Of a stretch of DNA of 64,000 bases, positions 11,389-24,000 are shown piece by piece. Under the pieces are notes generated by a model that saw only the letters and a program-made list of their open reading frames with translations, made no database searches and was not told the origin of the DNA. A program made the position numbers and the translations under genes. Origin of the DNA: Colocasia esculenta. Lineage: Eukaryota; Streptophyta; Magnoliopsida; Alismatales; Araceae. Position 1 is the stretch's first letter, and the number at the start of each line of letters is the position of its first letter. The stretch covers positions 12,814,049-12,878,048 of the forward strand of contig CM024760.1 of NCBI GenBank assembly GCA_014218235.1, read 5' to 3'.

Positions 11389-11884
11389 GTGGCTTATTTG
11401 GACCTCCATTTTGATGACAGGCTTTCCTCATCCAGTTCACACAACAACCCTTCTCTTTGTAACAGCTTGCACACTTTACTAAATCAGTGCAAGAGTGTAC
11501 TATTTCACTATCAAGTAGATGACACTACAACTTGTATTAAACCAAAAGGCTATGTGGAAATTTATGAGTATATAGATGGGACAAATCACAAAAACTCTGT
11601 TCATGAATGCACCAAGATGGTGTTACTAGCCTTTCCTAGAAAAACCAAAGGGAGAAGAAGGTATATTTAATTTAAGAATGAGTTTCTTCCACCATAACAT
11701 CATAGACCAAATTAAAGAAGATCCTTGCACTCTTCTTTCCCCAAATAGTCCAAAGTATATCATGAAGTGTCAGCCACTAAACTCTGCAGTTGCCCTTGAT
11801 GCCAAAGAGAAATTGCATACGATTAAAAAAGGGAAATCGATCAAAAAGGGGAGGGTCTTTACTGTCACATGCATGCTCTATTAG
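11389..11884 (+). other. Two short adjacent open stretches, unrecognised
   Basis: Open stretches of 93 codons (11389-11670) and 68 codons (11678-11884) follow one another seven bases apart on the + strand, in different frames. The first is Ser/Asn/His-rich at the start. Neither shows a motif I recognise. They may be the remains of one gene broken by a frameshift, or chance. A TATA box or splice sites are not obvious. Low confidence that this is coding. Confidence 0.2.
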
Positions 11885-12019
11885 AAAGATGATGTGTCTT
11901 ACCAAAGTTGGGATTTACCTACACAGAAAGTTCAAGTAAAAGTAAATGTAAGACAAAGAAGGTTCTTACCAGAAAAAAAAAGAAATAAATCTAGTTCAAA
12001 AATAAAAAAAATAGCTTAC

Positions 12020-14064
12020 CTAATGAGAAGCTGAAGAAAACACAAATGCATCACTACAAGGAACTTCAAGTATTTCATCCTCATTCTCATCAGTGATCTT
12101 ACTACTTGCAAAGATAGATGAAAGAGCATCCTCCTCTGAAATATCGAATGAAGAAACATCATCCCGAAGCCAATTTTCAGTGCATATCAAGGCTTGGACA
12201 GTAGTAGCATCTAAGGAACTTCTATATTTGTTTAGTACCCTACTGCCAGTGCTGAAAGCTGATTCTGATGCTACGGTTGACTCTGGAATAGCCAACACAT
12301 CACGAGCCATACGTGAAAGTAAAGGATACTTTAAAGAGTTGCTTTTCCACCACTTCAAAATATCAAAATCATCCTCTAGTTTTGTTGGTTCTTCCAAATA
12401 AACATCTAAATCAATCTTTTCTGATGAAAGCAAAGAAGACTATTGAAGATATTGGCCAAACTCCATATATATAGATGTCAATACACTTCTTGAGGAGGAG
12501 CCAACCCTTCTCTTTGATATACTTGCCATAGAAGATACATTAAGGCTTCTACTCTCAGATGAGTGGTCAGACCTTCTAGTGACATATGTATCATAAAAAC
12601 GTTGCAATCCCATTTTTACCTCCTCTATTTTCTCTTCGGCTTCATCACCATAAATCTTTTCAAAAAAATATCTCACCATAAACATCTTAAATCATGGATC
12701 TAAGATTGTGGCAATTGTAAGAAGTGTGTTTGTTTTTCTCTAATATTTGTCAAACTTCAAAAGCATCTGTGAAGCCATTAAAGAAATAAATGATTCATCA
12801 TGAACAGACCATTACTTCAAAGAGACATGAATTATACAAATATCTCCAAAAAAATAGATTAGAAGTTGGAAACTTGGTCCCTGAGAGTCTCTCTGTCACC
12901 TCATAAAAGATACTTAAACATTCAATAACAAGCTTAATATTTTTCCACTCATTGACTTAAACTGCATAAGGATAAGATGAATCATACAACTATAAGCATG
13001 AAAAGACATTTCCAAATTCTGTAGCCCTCTCTAGCATTAGATACGTAGAATTCCATCTCGTGGACACATCTAAAATGAGAGACTTATTAAGACTTACTTC
13101 AAATCATGCAGCTTTCTTGAATTTTCTTTTCTTTGCTGCGAAGACTTCACATATTTTACGCTTTTGGGTATTTTGAAAATGACTTCCTCAACATCCTTCA
13201 ATTCATCTTGAACAATTAAATTAAAGATGTGAGCGCTACATCGTAGATGAAACCATGACCCATCGAGAGGCAAACACTGAGTAAAAGTTGGATCATTAAG
13301 TAACATCTTAACTGCTTTGTTGTTAGCACTTGAGTTATCTAACACAATTGAAAATATTTTCTTATGGATATTCCACTCCAACAACTTGTCAAGTAAAACT
13401 TTTGTTAACACTTTGTGGCTATGAGGTGCCTCAACATATTCAAAGTTGAGAATTTTCTTCCTCAAATTCCAATCATTATCTATGTAATGACATGCTAAAC
13501 ACATATAGCCATCATTGCCAATGGAAGTCCACATATCTGATGTCAAACTGACTCGGCAACTGAGACTCTCAAGTGAGAAGAACATTTTCTTTTTCTCTTT
13601 TGTATACAACTTTAAGCAATCTAACTTAACTGTGTTACAAGATAACAACTGAAGCTCAGATTGAACATTCTTTAATAAATGATGAAAGAATGCATGCTCA
13701 ATCATAGCAAAAGGATATTGATGAACAATGACCATCTTTGCAAAATCTTCTCTACTCTTCTCATTATCAAATACAAAAGGGGGATTTTCAAATTCACCTC
13801 CACCAACTATGGGCTCTGTCTCTCCCCTACTTTTTTCAATGCTTGAGTCTTAGGACAACGCATAACATGATTATTTAGATGCTTTGTTCCACTTGAACTA
13901 TTGCCAACTAAGTGCTTTTGACAATAACGACAAATGGCAACAACACTCCCATCTTCATTTATGACCCTTTCAAAATGTAGCCAAACTTTTGATCTTAACT
14001 TTTTTCCTTTTTGTACACGTCCACTAGAAGATTGTGTAACACTAACATCTATATTCTCCGCCAT
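12020..14064 (-). pseudogene. hAT-family transposase with BED zinc finger
   Basis: Read on the - strand, the start is ATG 14064. An N-terminal BED zinc finger follows (KVWLHFERV, CRYC, then HLNNH; 14064-13807), which binds the transposon ends. The central transposase part (13735-13094) has LTSDMWTS and the LDNSSANNKAV catalytic-domain segment. A decayed stretch (13090-12690) still shows TRWNSTYLMLERA and FYEVTERLSGTKFP. The C-terminal hAT dimerisation domain is at 12433-12020 (DILKWWKSN..YPLLSRMARDVLAIPESTVASES, then NWLRDD). Stops and frameshifts near 13800, 13090 and 12690-12440 break it. No terminal inverted repeats or 8-bp duplication were found. Its 5' side stops 24 bp before CACTA subterminal repeats. 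Confidence 0.9.
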
Positions 14065-14087
14065 AGTTTCAAATCAAAATAGTAAAC

Positions 14088-14215
14088 GAGTTTAGAGACC
14101 GACAATTTCGGTTTCAATTCGATCACTAAATGAGCCAGTGACCGAATAGTGACTGAAATTGTCGGTGAAGAATTTTTTGTCACAATTCTGTGACCGAAAA
14201 ATTTTGGTCACTAAG
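14088..14215. repeat. CACTA 3' subterminal repeats, outer part
   Basis: Short degenerate copies of GTGACCGA/TCGGTCAC and GTGACTGAA. They continue at 18050 once LTR A is removed, with shared duplication CTAAG at 14211-14215 and 18050-18054. Confidence 0.88.
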
Positions 14216-17200
14216 TGTAGTACCCCGGAAAATCTATTAATTAAAAATTATGGATAAATTGAAATTTTATCAATTAATAAATTCAACCAGTTAAAAAGGT
14301 ACGCATTATTATCACGTGCGTATAAACCCATATAAAAATTCCGTAAAAATAATAGTTATACTTTAAATAATACTCTCTAATGACTCATCATTGAATTGGG
14401 ACAGAGAAAAATCATTTGGACTAAGTTTAAGAATTTATACGACTTAGTATCGTAATTAAGGAATAAGTCGGAGAACCCATTATTTTATGAGTCAGAGTGG
14501 GTTATAAATTAAAATAACCATGTGAGTAGACTTTAAATAATATGGGTTGATAGCCCATTATGATATTTGGACCAATGGACAATCTTGGCCCATGAATGAA
14601 TTTTCTAATAAAAGGATAATTAAAAATCCATTAAGTAAAGTAAGTACATGGGTTGTACAATTAAGCTCGTATGAGTTATTGGGCCAAGAGTAAGAGCCCA
14701 AATGATGAAGATTAGAAATACTGGTATAAATAATATAAATTGAAAAAAAATATAAAATTACTTGAATAAGTGTGATAAATGGATTTAAATAAGAATAAAG
14801 GGTGAATAATGGAATTAAATCAATACCCATTAAGTTAAATTAGTAATGAGTTTATTAATGGTCCTAACACGGATTGTTAGGCCCTAATATGAAGAACCCA
14901 TCATGAGATGGGAATTAATTGAGTGAAATTTGTATTAAATATAGTAATAATTAGAAAAAAAGGAATTAGATAAATAATAAATGATATATATCCCTAAAAA
15001 GAGTCCTAGACTTACCCTAACTTATTACCCACGAAATTAGATCTCTCCCCAAGCCAATTAGTGGATAAATGCTAGAATAGGGGGAGATAAATGTGGAATT
15101 CGGAGTTAATTAATAAATAAATTAAATGAGGGTAAGATAAATACTAAAAGGGGTTATAAATGTCTTAAAAAGAGTCCTAATCCTATCCTAAATCATTACC
15201 CACGAAATTGGACCTCTCCCCTATCCTATTAGGTGGGATAATGCTAGGAAATAAGGAGATAAATAGAGAAATTAAGAGTTTGAAGAGAAAGAGGAGTTTT
15301 AGAAAGGATGGACTCTTAATCAACCCTATACACCTCTAATTCGTCCCAACCAAGTCTCATTTCGTTGCTGGGACCTTGGAGGACGAAGGAGAAGGGTTGA
15401 GGACGAAGAGCCAAGGAGGAGAGGAGCTAGAGCAAGGGATTTATTCTTCACTTTTCGTCTCCAAATTAGGGATTTTCTTACTCCACGAAAAAGGTAGGCA
15501 ATCTCTCAAGCTAAAATCATGACAAAATTGCCCTAGGTAGAATTCATGATCCTCTTCAAAAGCCCTCTAGTCTGGTTGCATTTCGCTCATCCATTTGGGA
15601 GAATTTAATTTGTGAATCCCTGCTGTTACCATGAACCGAAATCTCATATTTTCTCTAATTCCCCACATGTACTTGCTCTCATGCCATGATAAAATTCTCA
15701 TATATACTGCATCTTATTAGCTTTCAAATGGACCTGGTATTGATCTATTTTGATCTCCCATTAGGGAGAATTAATTCTTTGAATCTCTGTCAGAACCATG
15801 CACCCGACCCTTCATGTTTGCTTGTGAACTCCGTGCATACTTGATCCCACACCATGAGAAAATTCTCATAAATAATACATCTTGTTAGCTTTCAAACACC
15901 CCTAGTTTCGAAAATTTTTATCATGTATTCATCTCTAATTAATTCATTGAACCCTGACTGCGCCTGTTTAGGTCATCGGAATGTAACATGTTCAAAGCAT
16001 GCCTAAATCTTGTCTAATTTCAAATTAATCGCATGCTGATAGATCTATGTGTCTACTTTCATTTGAAACTAGATTCGTGATTTTTGGGTCATTATACGAT
16101 TTTATATTGAATTTAGAAGAGCCCTATGTCAAATCTGATCAACCCTGGAAAAAGGGAAAAATCTCGGACCGTCCTGATATCGCGACGGCGCGATCCGCCG
16201 CGATACCAGTCAGGTCGCCCCCTGCAGGCGCGTCACGTTTAGAACGCGGCGGCCTAAGGCGCCGCGGTTTCCTTTCCGGTCCGAGCCAGGCCGGCCGGTC
16301 TGCGGATCGCGCCCGAGCCACCCGTCGCGACTTGAATCGCGACGGGTAGGTCCGCCGCGATTTGGAGACTTCGGCCAGAACATGAAATTGCTCTCATGCC
16401 CTTGTCAATTAAGCTATATGACTCAAGTTTAACCCTAATCATGCACTATTTTGAACAGTAACAATTTGATTATTTATATTTGTCTATAATCGCATGAAAT
16501 ATATTATTTAAAAGTCAATTGCACGACCTATCATATTCTCAAGATTTCTTTACACTTACACACACATAACATTATTAATTGCCATTTGACCTTATTAAAT
16601 TACGCAATAACGTATTCGGTAATTTAGTGAAATAAATTACTAAATTCCTATTTTATTAAATATAATTGTTTCTTTTTTTACTCGCGCATTTTATCTACCG
16701 TTACCATTTTCCCTCGGCTTCGAGCACTCGAGGCACGACAGACCCGTTTTAACACACACTTTCTCTTGACTTGGACCACCTCTCCATCGGGAATACTCTC
16801 GACTGGGCCAGTGAATCCTTGTCAAGGCCTCCGTAAGTCTTCTTGGCTTTGGCGCACGTCCTTAGTCAACGAGCTGGTTGTACCCCAAAACCCGTTACAC
16901 CTTAGGGATCAATACGATCCATGCCTTAGTATTTTTTCTTCTCGTCTCGGGTTCACTCCGAACCATTTGGCCGTGTTCACAACACGACTAAGTGGGTGGT
17001 TGTGACTTCTACCAGAATGCCGGTACCCGACCTGGTGCCGTACAACTATTACTACCGTGTGATTAACGACGTTTTACGATATTGTCCCTATCTCATCTGC
17101 TCTCTATATCCTCTCATCTGTTCACGTTTTCTTTACACTCTCATCTATCTCGTCTAGTACTCTCTCATCTGTTCTTGGTACTCTACTTGGCCATCAATTG

Positions 17201-18049
17201 ATTGTCTAAGATAACAAACATGACTATGCTAAGCAACATTATAAGGGCCTGATCTGGTCCTTGGGAGGAGCACCTGAAAGGCTATAACTCGCGGGGGTCT
17301 AATGATCAGGTGATGGCATACACCAAACGCATGACTATCAAGATTTAATCTATGACAATCAATCAATCAATCACAATACTAGATTTTCTCGGTTGATAAA
17401 ATGATCAACCAAACACACGTTACTTGCTATCGTGACTAGTGCACTGTTGTGCAACCATACATGTTATCTCGTTACACGCTATCTCGTTACATGGCCAGTC
17501 CTTTATCATCCTAGTTTTGAAATAATTTTTTAGAATGTATTATCGTTCACTTGTTATCTTGCACTATTACTCTCTTGACTATACTTGATCGTTCTCTCTA
17601 GTTGACCTACTTTACAAGACATTAATCACTTAAAGCATGCTTGTTTACATGAGATATTAAGTCCTACTGAGCGTTATCGCTCACCCTTCGTTATTTGTTA
17701 TTGTGTTTTCAGGTAAGTCGGATGATGATCTTACACACATCAACGGGAATGGACTGGAGTGATGAGCGACCTGGAGTCATAGCGATGGAATGTCCTTAGT
17801 ATCATAGAGTCTAGTTAGTTAGTCGCTTAGTTATCATTTCCAATGTAAAGATGTTATTGAGCGTTATGTTTTGGCTCTGAATTAGTGGTTGTAATAGTTT
17901 AGATGAATTATCAATAAAATGAGGAGTTTATTGCAATTATTGTTCATTAGATGCTCTGATATTTGAGACTGTATGTGCAATTTTCATTACCATACACGTT
18001 GTTCATGCCTCCCTGATTTATTCCGCTGCTAAATTGGCGGGGCATGACA
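14216..18049 (+). repeat. Solo LTR A (3834 bp), duplication CTAAG
   Basis: It starts TGTAGTACCCCGG and ends GGGGCATGACA, with CTAAG directly on both sides (14211-14215, 18050-18054). It resembles LTRs B, C and D in both ends and in scattered blocks, for example CTTGGGAGGAGCACC near 17260 and TTTTCAGGTAAGTC near 17705. It has no coding region, primer-binding site or second LTR. A GC-rich island at 16170-16375 carries inverted repeats such as CCCGTCGCGA/TCGCGACGGG (16321-16346). The strand is set by similarity to D, whose primer-binding site fixes orientation. The ORFs in it are not genes. Confidence 0.88.
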
Positions 18050-18390
18050 CTAAGCGGTCGCTGATAGTCACCGATTAGTGACCGAATTTCTTCGGTCACT
18101 ATCAGCGACTGATGACTTCTGTCACTATTTCGGTCACTAAAATAGTGACCGACTGGTGACTTAACTTTTCAGTCACTATGACGGTCACTAAAATAGTGAC
18201 CGAATTAGTGACCGAAGCGTTCGGTCACTAGTTCGTTCATTAAAATAGTGACTGAACTTATCGATCGCTGATAGTGACCGACGGATTTGGTCACTAGTTG
18301 GTCCCTATTTTAGTGACTGAAATAGTGACCGAATGCTTTGGTCGCTGATAGCGACCGAAGCAATTCGATCACTAATGATCTCTATTTTTT
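18050..18390. repeat. CACTA 3' subterminal repeats, inner part
   Basis: A dense array of TCGGTCACT and AGTGACCGA in both orientations, forming many local palindromes. Such arrays are the binding platform for the element's DNA-binding transposase subunit in known En/Spm systems. Here only the sequence is seen. Confidence 0.88.
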
Positions 18391-18674
18391 AATGATATAT
18401 ATATATATATATAATATTAACAAAATAACTGTGCAAATAAAAACTATAAAATGTCCACAACAATAATAAAACATAAATGTCCACAACAATACATAAAACA
18501 TAAAATGTTCACAACAATACATAAAATATTCATAACAATGATAAGAAAATCACGAATCCTCGTCCTCGTCCTCCTCGTCCTCGTCTCCTCCGACGCCACT
18601 CGATGAAGAAACCTACAATAGATATATAACAATAATAAGTTAAAATTAAATATTCCTATAATTAATAAATTATT

Positions 18675-20540
18675 TAAATTTTTAGATTTTATTCACTCGC
18701 TTTTAAACTAAATTAATAAGCTTAATGTGAATTCGAGCGTCAAGCTCAAACCGAGAGTCCGAATTGAACTCCGTCAGTTTTCGTAAGTCACAATCATCGC
18801 CCCGACCATACTGGAACAAACCAGAGGCCGATCAGATTAGTATTTCTAATTTTGAACCCCCAAACCTAGTTAAGTTCTTCATTTTTAAACTAAACTAACT
18901 TGCTTAAGATGAATTTGACCGTCGAGCTCAAACCAGAGTCCAAAGTGAACTCTACCAGTTTCCATAAATCACAATCATCGCCCTGGCCGTGCTAGAAAAA
19001 AACGGAGGTCAATCGGATTAGTATTTCTAATTTTGGACCCCCAAACCCAAGTTCTTCATTTTTAAACTAAACTAACTTTCTTAATGTGAATTTGAGCATC
19101 GAGCTCAAACCGAGAGTCCGAATTAAACTACGTCAGTTTCCACAAGTCACAATCATCGCCCTGGCCGTGCTGGAAAAAATCAGAGGCCAATCGGATTAGT
19201 ATTTCTAATTTTGGACCCCCAAACCTAAGTTCGTCATTTTTAAACTAAACTAACTTGCTTAATGTGAATTTGAGCGTCGAGCTCAAATCGGGAGTCCGAA
19301 TTGAACTCCGTCAGTTTTCACAAGTCACACTCATCACCTCGATCGTGTTGGAATAAACCGAAGGATGATCGGATTAGTATTTCTAATTTTGGACCCCCAA
19401 ACCTAACTAAGTTCTTCATTTTTAAACAAAACAAAACTAAACTAACTTGCTTAATGTGAATTTGAGCGTCGAGCTCAAACCGGGAGTCCAAATTGAACTC
19501 CGTCAATTTTCACAAGTCACACTCATCGCCCCGATCATGCTGGAACAAACTGGAGGCCGATCAGATTAGTATTTCTAATTTTGGACCCTCAAACCTAAGT
19601 TCTTCATTTTTAAACTAAACTAACTTGTTTAATGTGAATTTGAGTGTCGAGCTCAAACTGGAAGTCTGAATTGAACTTTGTTAGTTTCCACAAGTCACAC
19701 TCATCGCCTCGATCGTGCTGGAAAAAATCGGATGTCAATCGGATTAGTATTTCTAATTTTGGACCCCCAACCTAAGTTCTTCCTTTTTAAACTAAACTAA
19801 CTTGCTTAAGATGAATTGAGTGCCGAGCTCAACCGGGAGTCCAAATTGAACTCCGTCAGTTTCCACAAGTCACAATCATCGCCCTGGCCATTCTGGAAAA
19901 CACCGGAGGCCAATCGGATAAGTATTTCTAATTTTGGACCCCCTAAACCTAAGTTCTTCATTTTTAAACTAAACTAACTTCTTTAATGTGAATTTGAGCG
20001 TCGAGCTCAAACCAGGAGTCCGAATTGAACTCTGTCAATTTTCATAAGTCACACTCATCGCCCCGACCGTGTTGGAACAAATCGGAGGCCGATCAGATTA
20101 GTATTTCTAAATTTGGACCCCCAAACCTAGCTAAGTTCTTCCTTTTTAAACAAAACAAAACAAAAATATACTAACTTTCTTAATATGAATTTGAGCGTCG
20201 AGCTCAAATCGGGAGTCCAAATTGAACTCCGTCAATTTTCACAAGTCACAATCATCGCCCTGGCCATGCTGGAAAAAATCAGAGGCCAATTGGATTAGAA
20301 TTTCTAATTTTGGACCCCCTAAACCTAAGTTCTTCATTTTTAAACTAAACCAACTTGTTTAATGTAAATTTGAGCGTCGAGCAAAAACCGGGAGTCCAAA
20401 TTGAACTTCGTTAGTTTCCACAAGTCACACTCATCACCCCGACCGTACTGGAACAAACCGGAGGCCGATAAAATTAGTATTTCTAATTTTGGACTCCGAA
20501 ACCTAATTAAGTTCTTCCTTTTTAAACAAAACAAAATTAA
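18675..20540. repeat. Ten tandem repeats of about 180 bp
   Basis: The unit runs from TTCTTCATTTTTAAACTAAAC through GAGCGTCGAGCTCAAA and ACAAGTCAC..TCATCGCC to TTTCTAATTTTGGACCCCC. The GCTCAAA core recurs near 18743, 18925, 19102, 19281, 19472, 19651, 19827, 20004, 20202 and 20381, with spacings of 176-198. Units differ by perhaps 5-12 percent by eye. The array fills the last intron of the second CACTA gene. Confidence 0.92.
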
Positions 20541-21039
20541 AATTGACTGTTAAAATAGAAAAGCTGAAAGAAAATCAATTTACTGACATGAGGGGCCCAT
20601 GCTGATGTCGATGGTGCTGCCTGAGGAGGAATGCTGACCTGGGAGAGGGCCTAGGAGATAGCCTGGGAGAGGGCTTGGGAGAGCTGGGCCTAGACAACGT
20701 CAGACACCTGCATCTGCATCGTCTGGGCTAGACGAGACTCCAAACCAGAGATCTCATCTCAAATGAAGCCCATCATCTCATTGGGAGAAGTACTTGGAGC
20801 ACCAGGTGTGGTGAATGCACTAGTCTATGAGGCTGAACTCGAGGCACCAGATAACATCCTGCTCGTGTCCATACTATGCCCAAAACTATACACATGACCT
20901 TTCTTTGGGGCACCAGATGCCGCAACCCATACCTCAGGATCTAACTACGGCTGCTCCTCCTCCCTGGCGTACTTCTCTGTCATTTGTTGGCTATACAACT
21001 CCTGCAAAAATTAAAATTGATAATGTAATATTAAACTTT

Positions 21040-24000
21040 TGTAGCACCCCGGAAAATTTAATAAGTAAAAAATTCGAATAAATAGAAATAAATAATTTCC
21101 ATAATATCAGATTATTTAATCATACGTACCACTATCGCACGTGCAAGAACACATAGAAAAATTCCGTAAAAATTATAAATCAACCCCACACATTATTCCT
21201 AAATGTTCCACAAAGAAATTGTTCCAAGAAAAATCAGATTAGCCAAGTTTAAAGTGTTTTGCGACTTATTATCGTAATTCATAAATAAGTCGAAAAGTCA
21301 TTATCACACGTACTTGGATGAGTCGGAAAATTAAATAAAAATCATATATGGACTTCAAATAATATCCTCTAATGACCCATCAAAAAATTGAATCAATAAA
21401 AATCATTTGGGCTAGGTTTAAGAGTTATTGTGACCGATTCTCCAAATTAGGAAACAAGTCGGAAAACCGTTAACACAGAAATACGACGCAATTAAAAATT
21501 AAATAAAAGTGTTGGAGAGACTTCCAACATTATATATTAATGACCCAATATCTTAATTGGGCCAATGTACATCATATGGCCCAAAAATCAAATGAAGCAA
21601 GAAAATGCATAGAAATTCGCAACTTTAATTAAGCTGAAATTAGAAAGAGATAATTAGAGTTGAATTGGGAAGAGATTTTGCATTCTTGGCAACCCAATTC
21701 GTGCTTAACTATGGTGGGAGGTTTCCTAAAGCCTCACACACTCAAATGGAGGAAGAAATCCTCAAAATAGGAAACTAGTATGTCAAAACCGCAACTCTTA
21801 TTTCCTAGTTTACAATAGGACTCCTAAACACCATGGATGCTTAAATACTCTTAACCAAACCCTTGGGGACGAGTTTACATCTTTTTGGGGTCGTGTGGAG
21901 GAGTTCTTGGCGGCTGGGGAGCAGGAGATCGTCCACACCAAGCCGTTCTTCTTCCCCTTCTCGTCTGCTGCGACCTGCACAAACCGTCCACTTGAAGTCG
22001 ACCAAAGGTGAGTCAAACCATAACCAAACCTTGAAAGGCCTATACCTCTGGAAAGAGGGTCGAGTCTACATTCTAACTCAAGTGGAATGTCCAAATTCCA
22101 TGCAGTATACACAGAGTATTAAGTGTTTTCCTCCAAGTGGTCTGAACACGAGTTTCATAGAAAAACAGGACTTCTTCAACCCAGAAGGTAGGTTTTCTCG
22201 GGCCAAACCCTAACATACCAATGTGTAGAGCATCAAGTTAACTTTCGTTTCCCACTGGTTTCATCGAATTTCAATGAGTAGATTTTGAATTATAAGCGTC
22301 TTGCCAAGTTGCGCACTGTTAGAGCTTTTTCCGTTCTGTATATGTTTCATGTGATTCAAGACCGAATTAGAGCAAACCCACAACATGAAAGTTTTTCTAC
22401 TAGTTGTCGTCATCATGTCTTGTGTTGAATGTTTTTTTCTAAATGTCAATAGTTAGAGAGTTATAAGAATGGTAAGAGGGTCGCTGCATGATACTACGTT
22501 TTCAGGTTGCACTTGGTTTTACGTTTGTGTTTGACTTGATTAAAGCCTGTCGAAACCATCCTTGTTTTCTAATTCTGATTTACTGGAAGCACCCTTGCAT
22601 TCTAGGTTGGTTTAAAACTGGTTTCGTGATTTTTCATGCATTGTACAATTTGTTCTTAATTTTAGAACAACCCTGTGTCAAAACAGGGAAAGTCTGGTCC
22701 GCAATCCAAAGCACTATCCTTTTTCTGTCGGATTCAGGCGCAGACCCTGTGAACACGACGGCCCGATAGGCTGCGTTCTGAGGTCTTATCGCGACAGTAA
22801 ACCCGTCGCGTTCTGAATGCGACGAGCGCCCCGTCGCTATCTCTCTGCCTGTTCTGACTGCCTTGTCGCGTTCTTCACATCCCCTTGTCGCGTTCTGTCC
22901 CGACCCCGTCGCGACCCTTACTGGGGTGCGTCGCGACCTCAGTATTTTTCCTGAAACCCCACTTATTTTTCTTGCAAATCTTACCGCTATACCTGAGGTC
23001 TGTTTAAATATGATATTTAGCGTGTAATTCACATGTCTTAGGTCTGATCATTACATGATGTCTACTTAATGGCTTAAAAGTGTTTAACACGTTTAAAAAA
23101 CCTTAATTATATGAAGATTATTCTAATTGCTTTCTTAATGATATGATCATTCATGAAACTTATGATTTGCTCATGTTACTATTCTAGATTGATTAAAATG
23201 ATAATTATTATGTTAAAATCTTGCAAACCCATGTGTAGTTAAATGCATTGTTCATTGCATGCCATCATGTTAAGTGTTTTCCTCCAAGTGGTCTGAACAC
23301 GAGTTTCATAGAAAAACAGGACTTCTTCAACCCAGAAGGTAGGTTTTCTCGGGCCAAACCCTAACATACCAATGTGTAGAGCATCAAGTTAACTTTCGTT
23401 TCCCACTGGTTTCATCGAATTTCAATGAGTAGATTTTGAATTATAAGCGTCTTGCCAAAGTTGCGCACTGTTAGAGCTTTTTCCGTTCTGTATATGTTTC
23501 ATGTGATTCAAGACCGAATTAGAGCAAACCCACAACATGAAAGTTTTTCTACTAGTTGTCGTCATCATGTCTTGTGTTGAATGTTTTTTTCTAAATGTCA
23601 ATAGTTAGAGAGTTATAAGAATGGTAAGAGGGTCGCTGCATGATACTACGTTTTCAGGTTGCACTTGGTTTTACGTTTGTGTTTGACTTGATTAAAGCCT
23701 GTCGAAACCATCCTTGTTTTCTAATTCTGATTTACTGGAAGCACCCTTGCATTCTAGGTTGGTTTAAAACTGGTTTCGTGATTTTTCATGCATTGTACAA
23801 TTTGTTCTTAATTTTAGAACAACCCTGTGTCAAAACAGGGAAAGTCTGGTCCGCAATCCAAAGCACTATCCTTTTTCTGTCGGATTCAGGCGCAGACCCT
23901 GTGAACACGACGGCCCGATAGGCTGCGTTCTGAGGTCTTATCGCGACAGCAAACCCGTCGCGTTCTGAACGCGACGAGCGCCCCGTCGCTATCTCTCTGC

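Noticed and set aside
12052..12064. CACTACAAGGAAC as the missing left CACTA terminus
   Set aside because: It lies inside the hAT C-terminal coding region in the frame that reads EVPCSDAF, and no subterminal repeats adjoin it. Chance similarity is more likely.
18675..20540. CRISPR-like or centromeric satellite array
   Set aside because: Contiguous ~180-bp units without spacers rule out CRISPR. Ten units inside a transposon intron are not evidence for a centromere.
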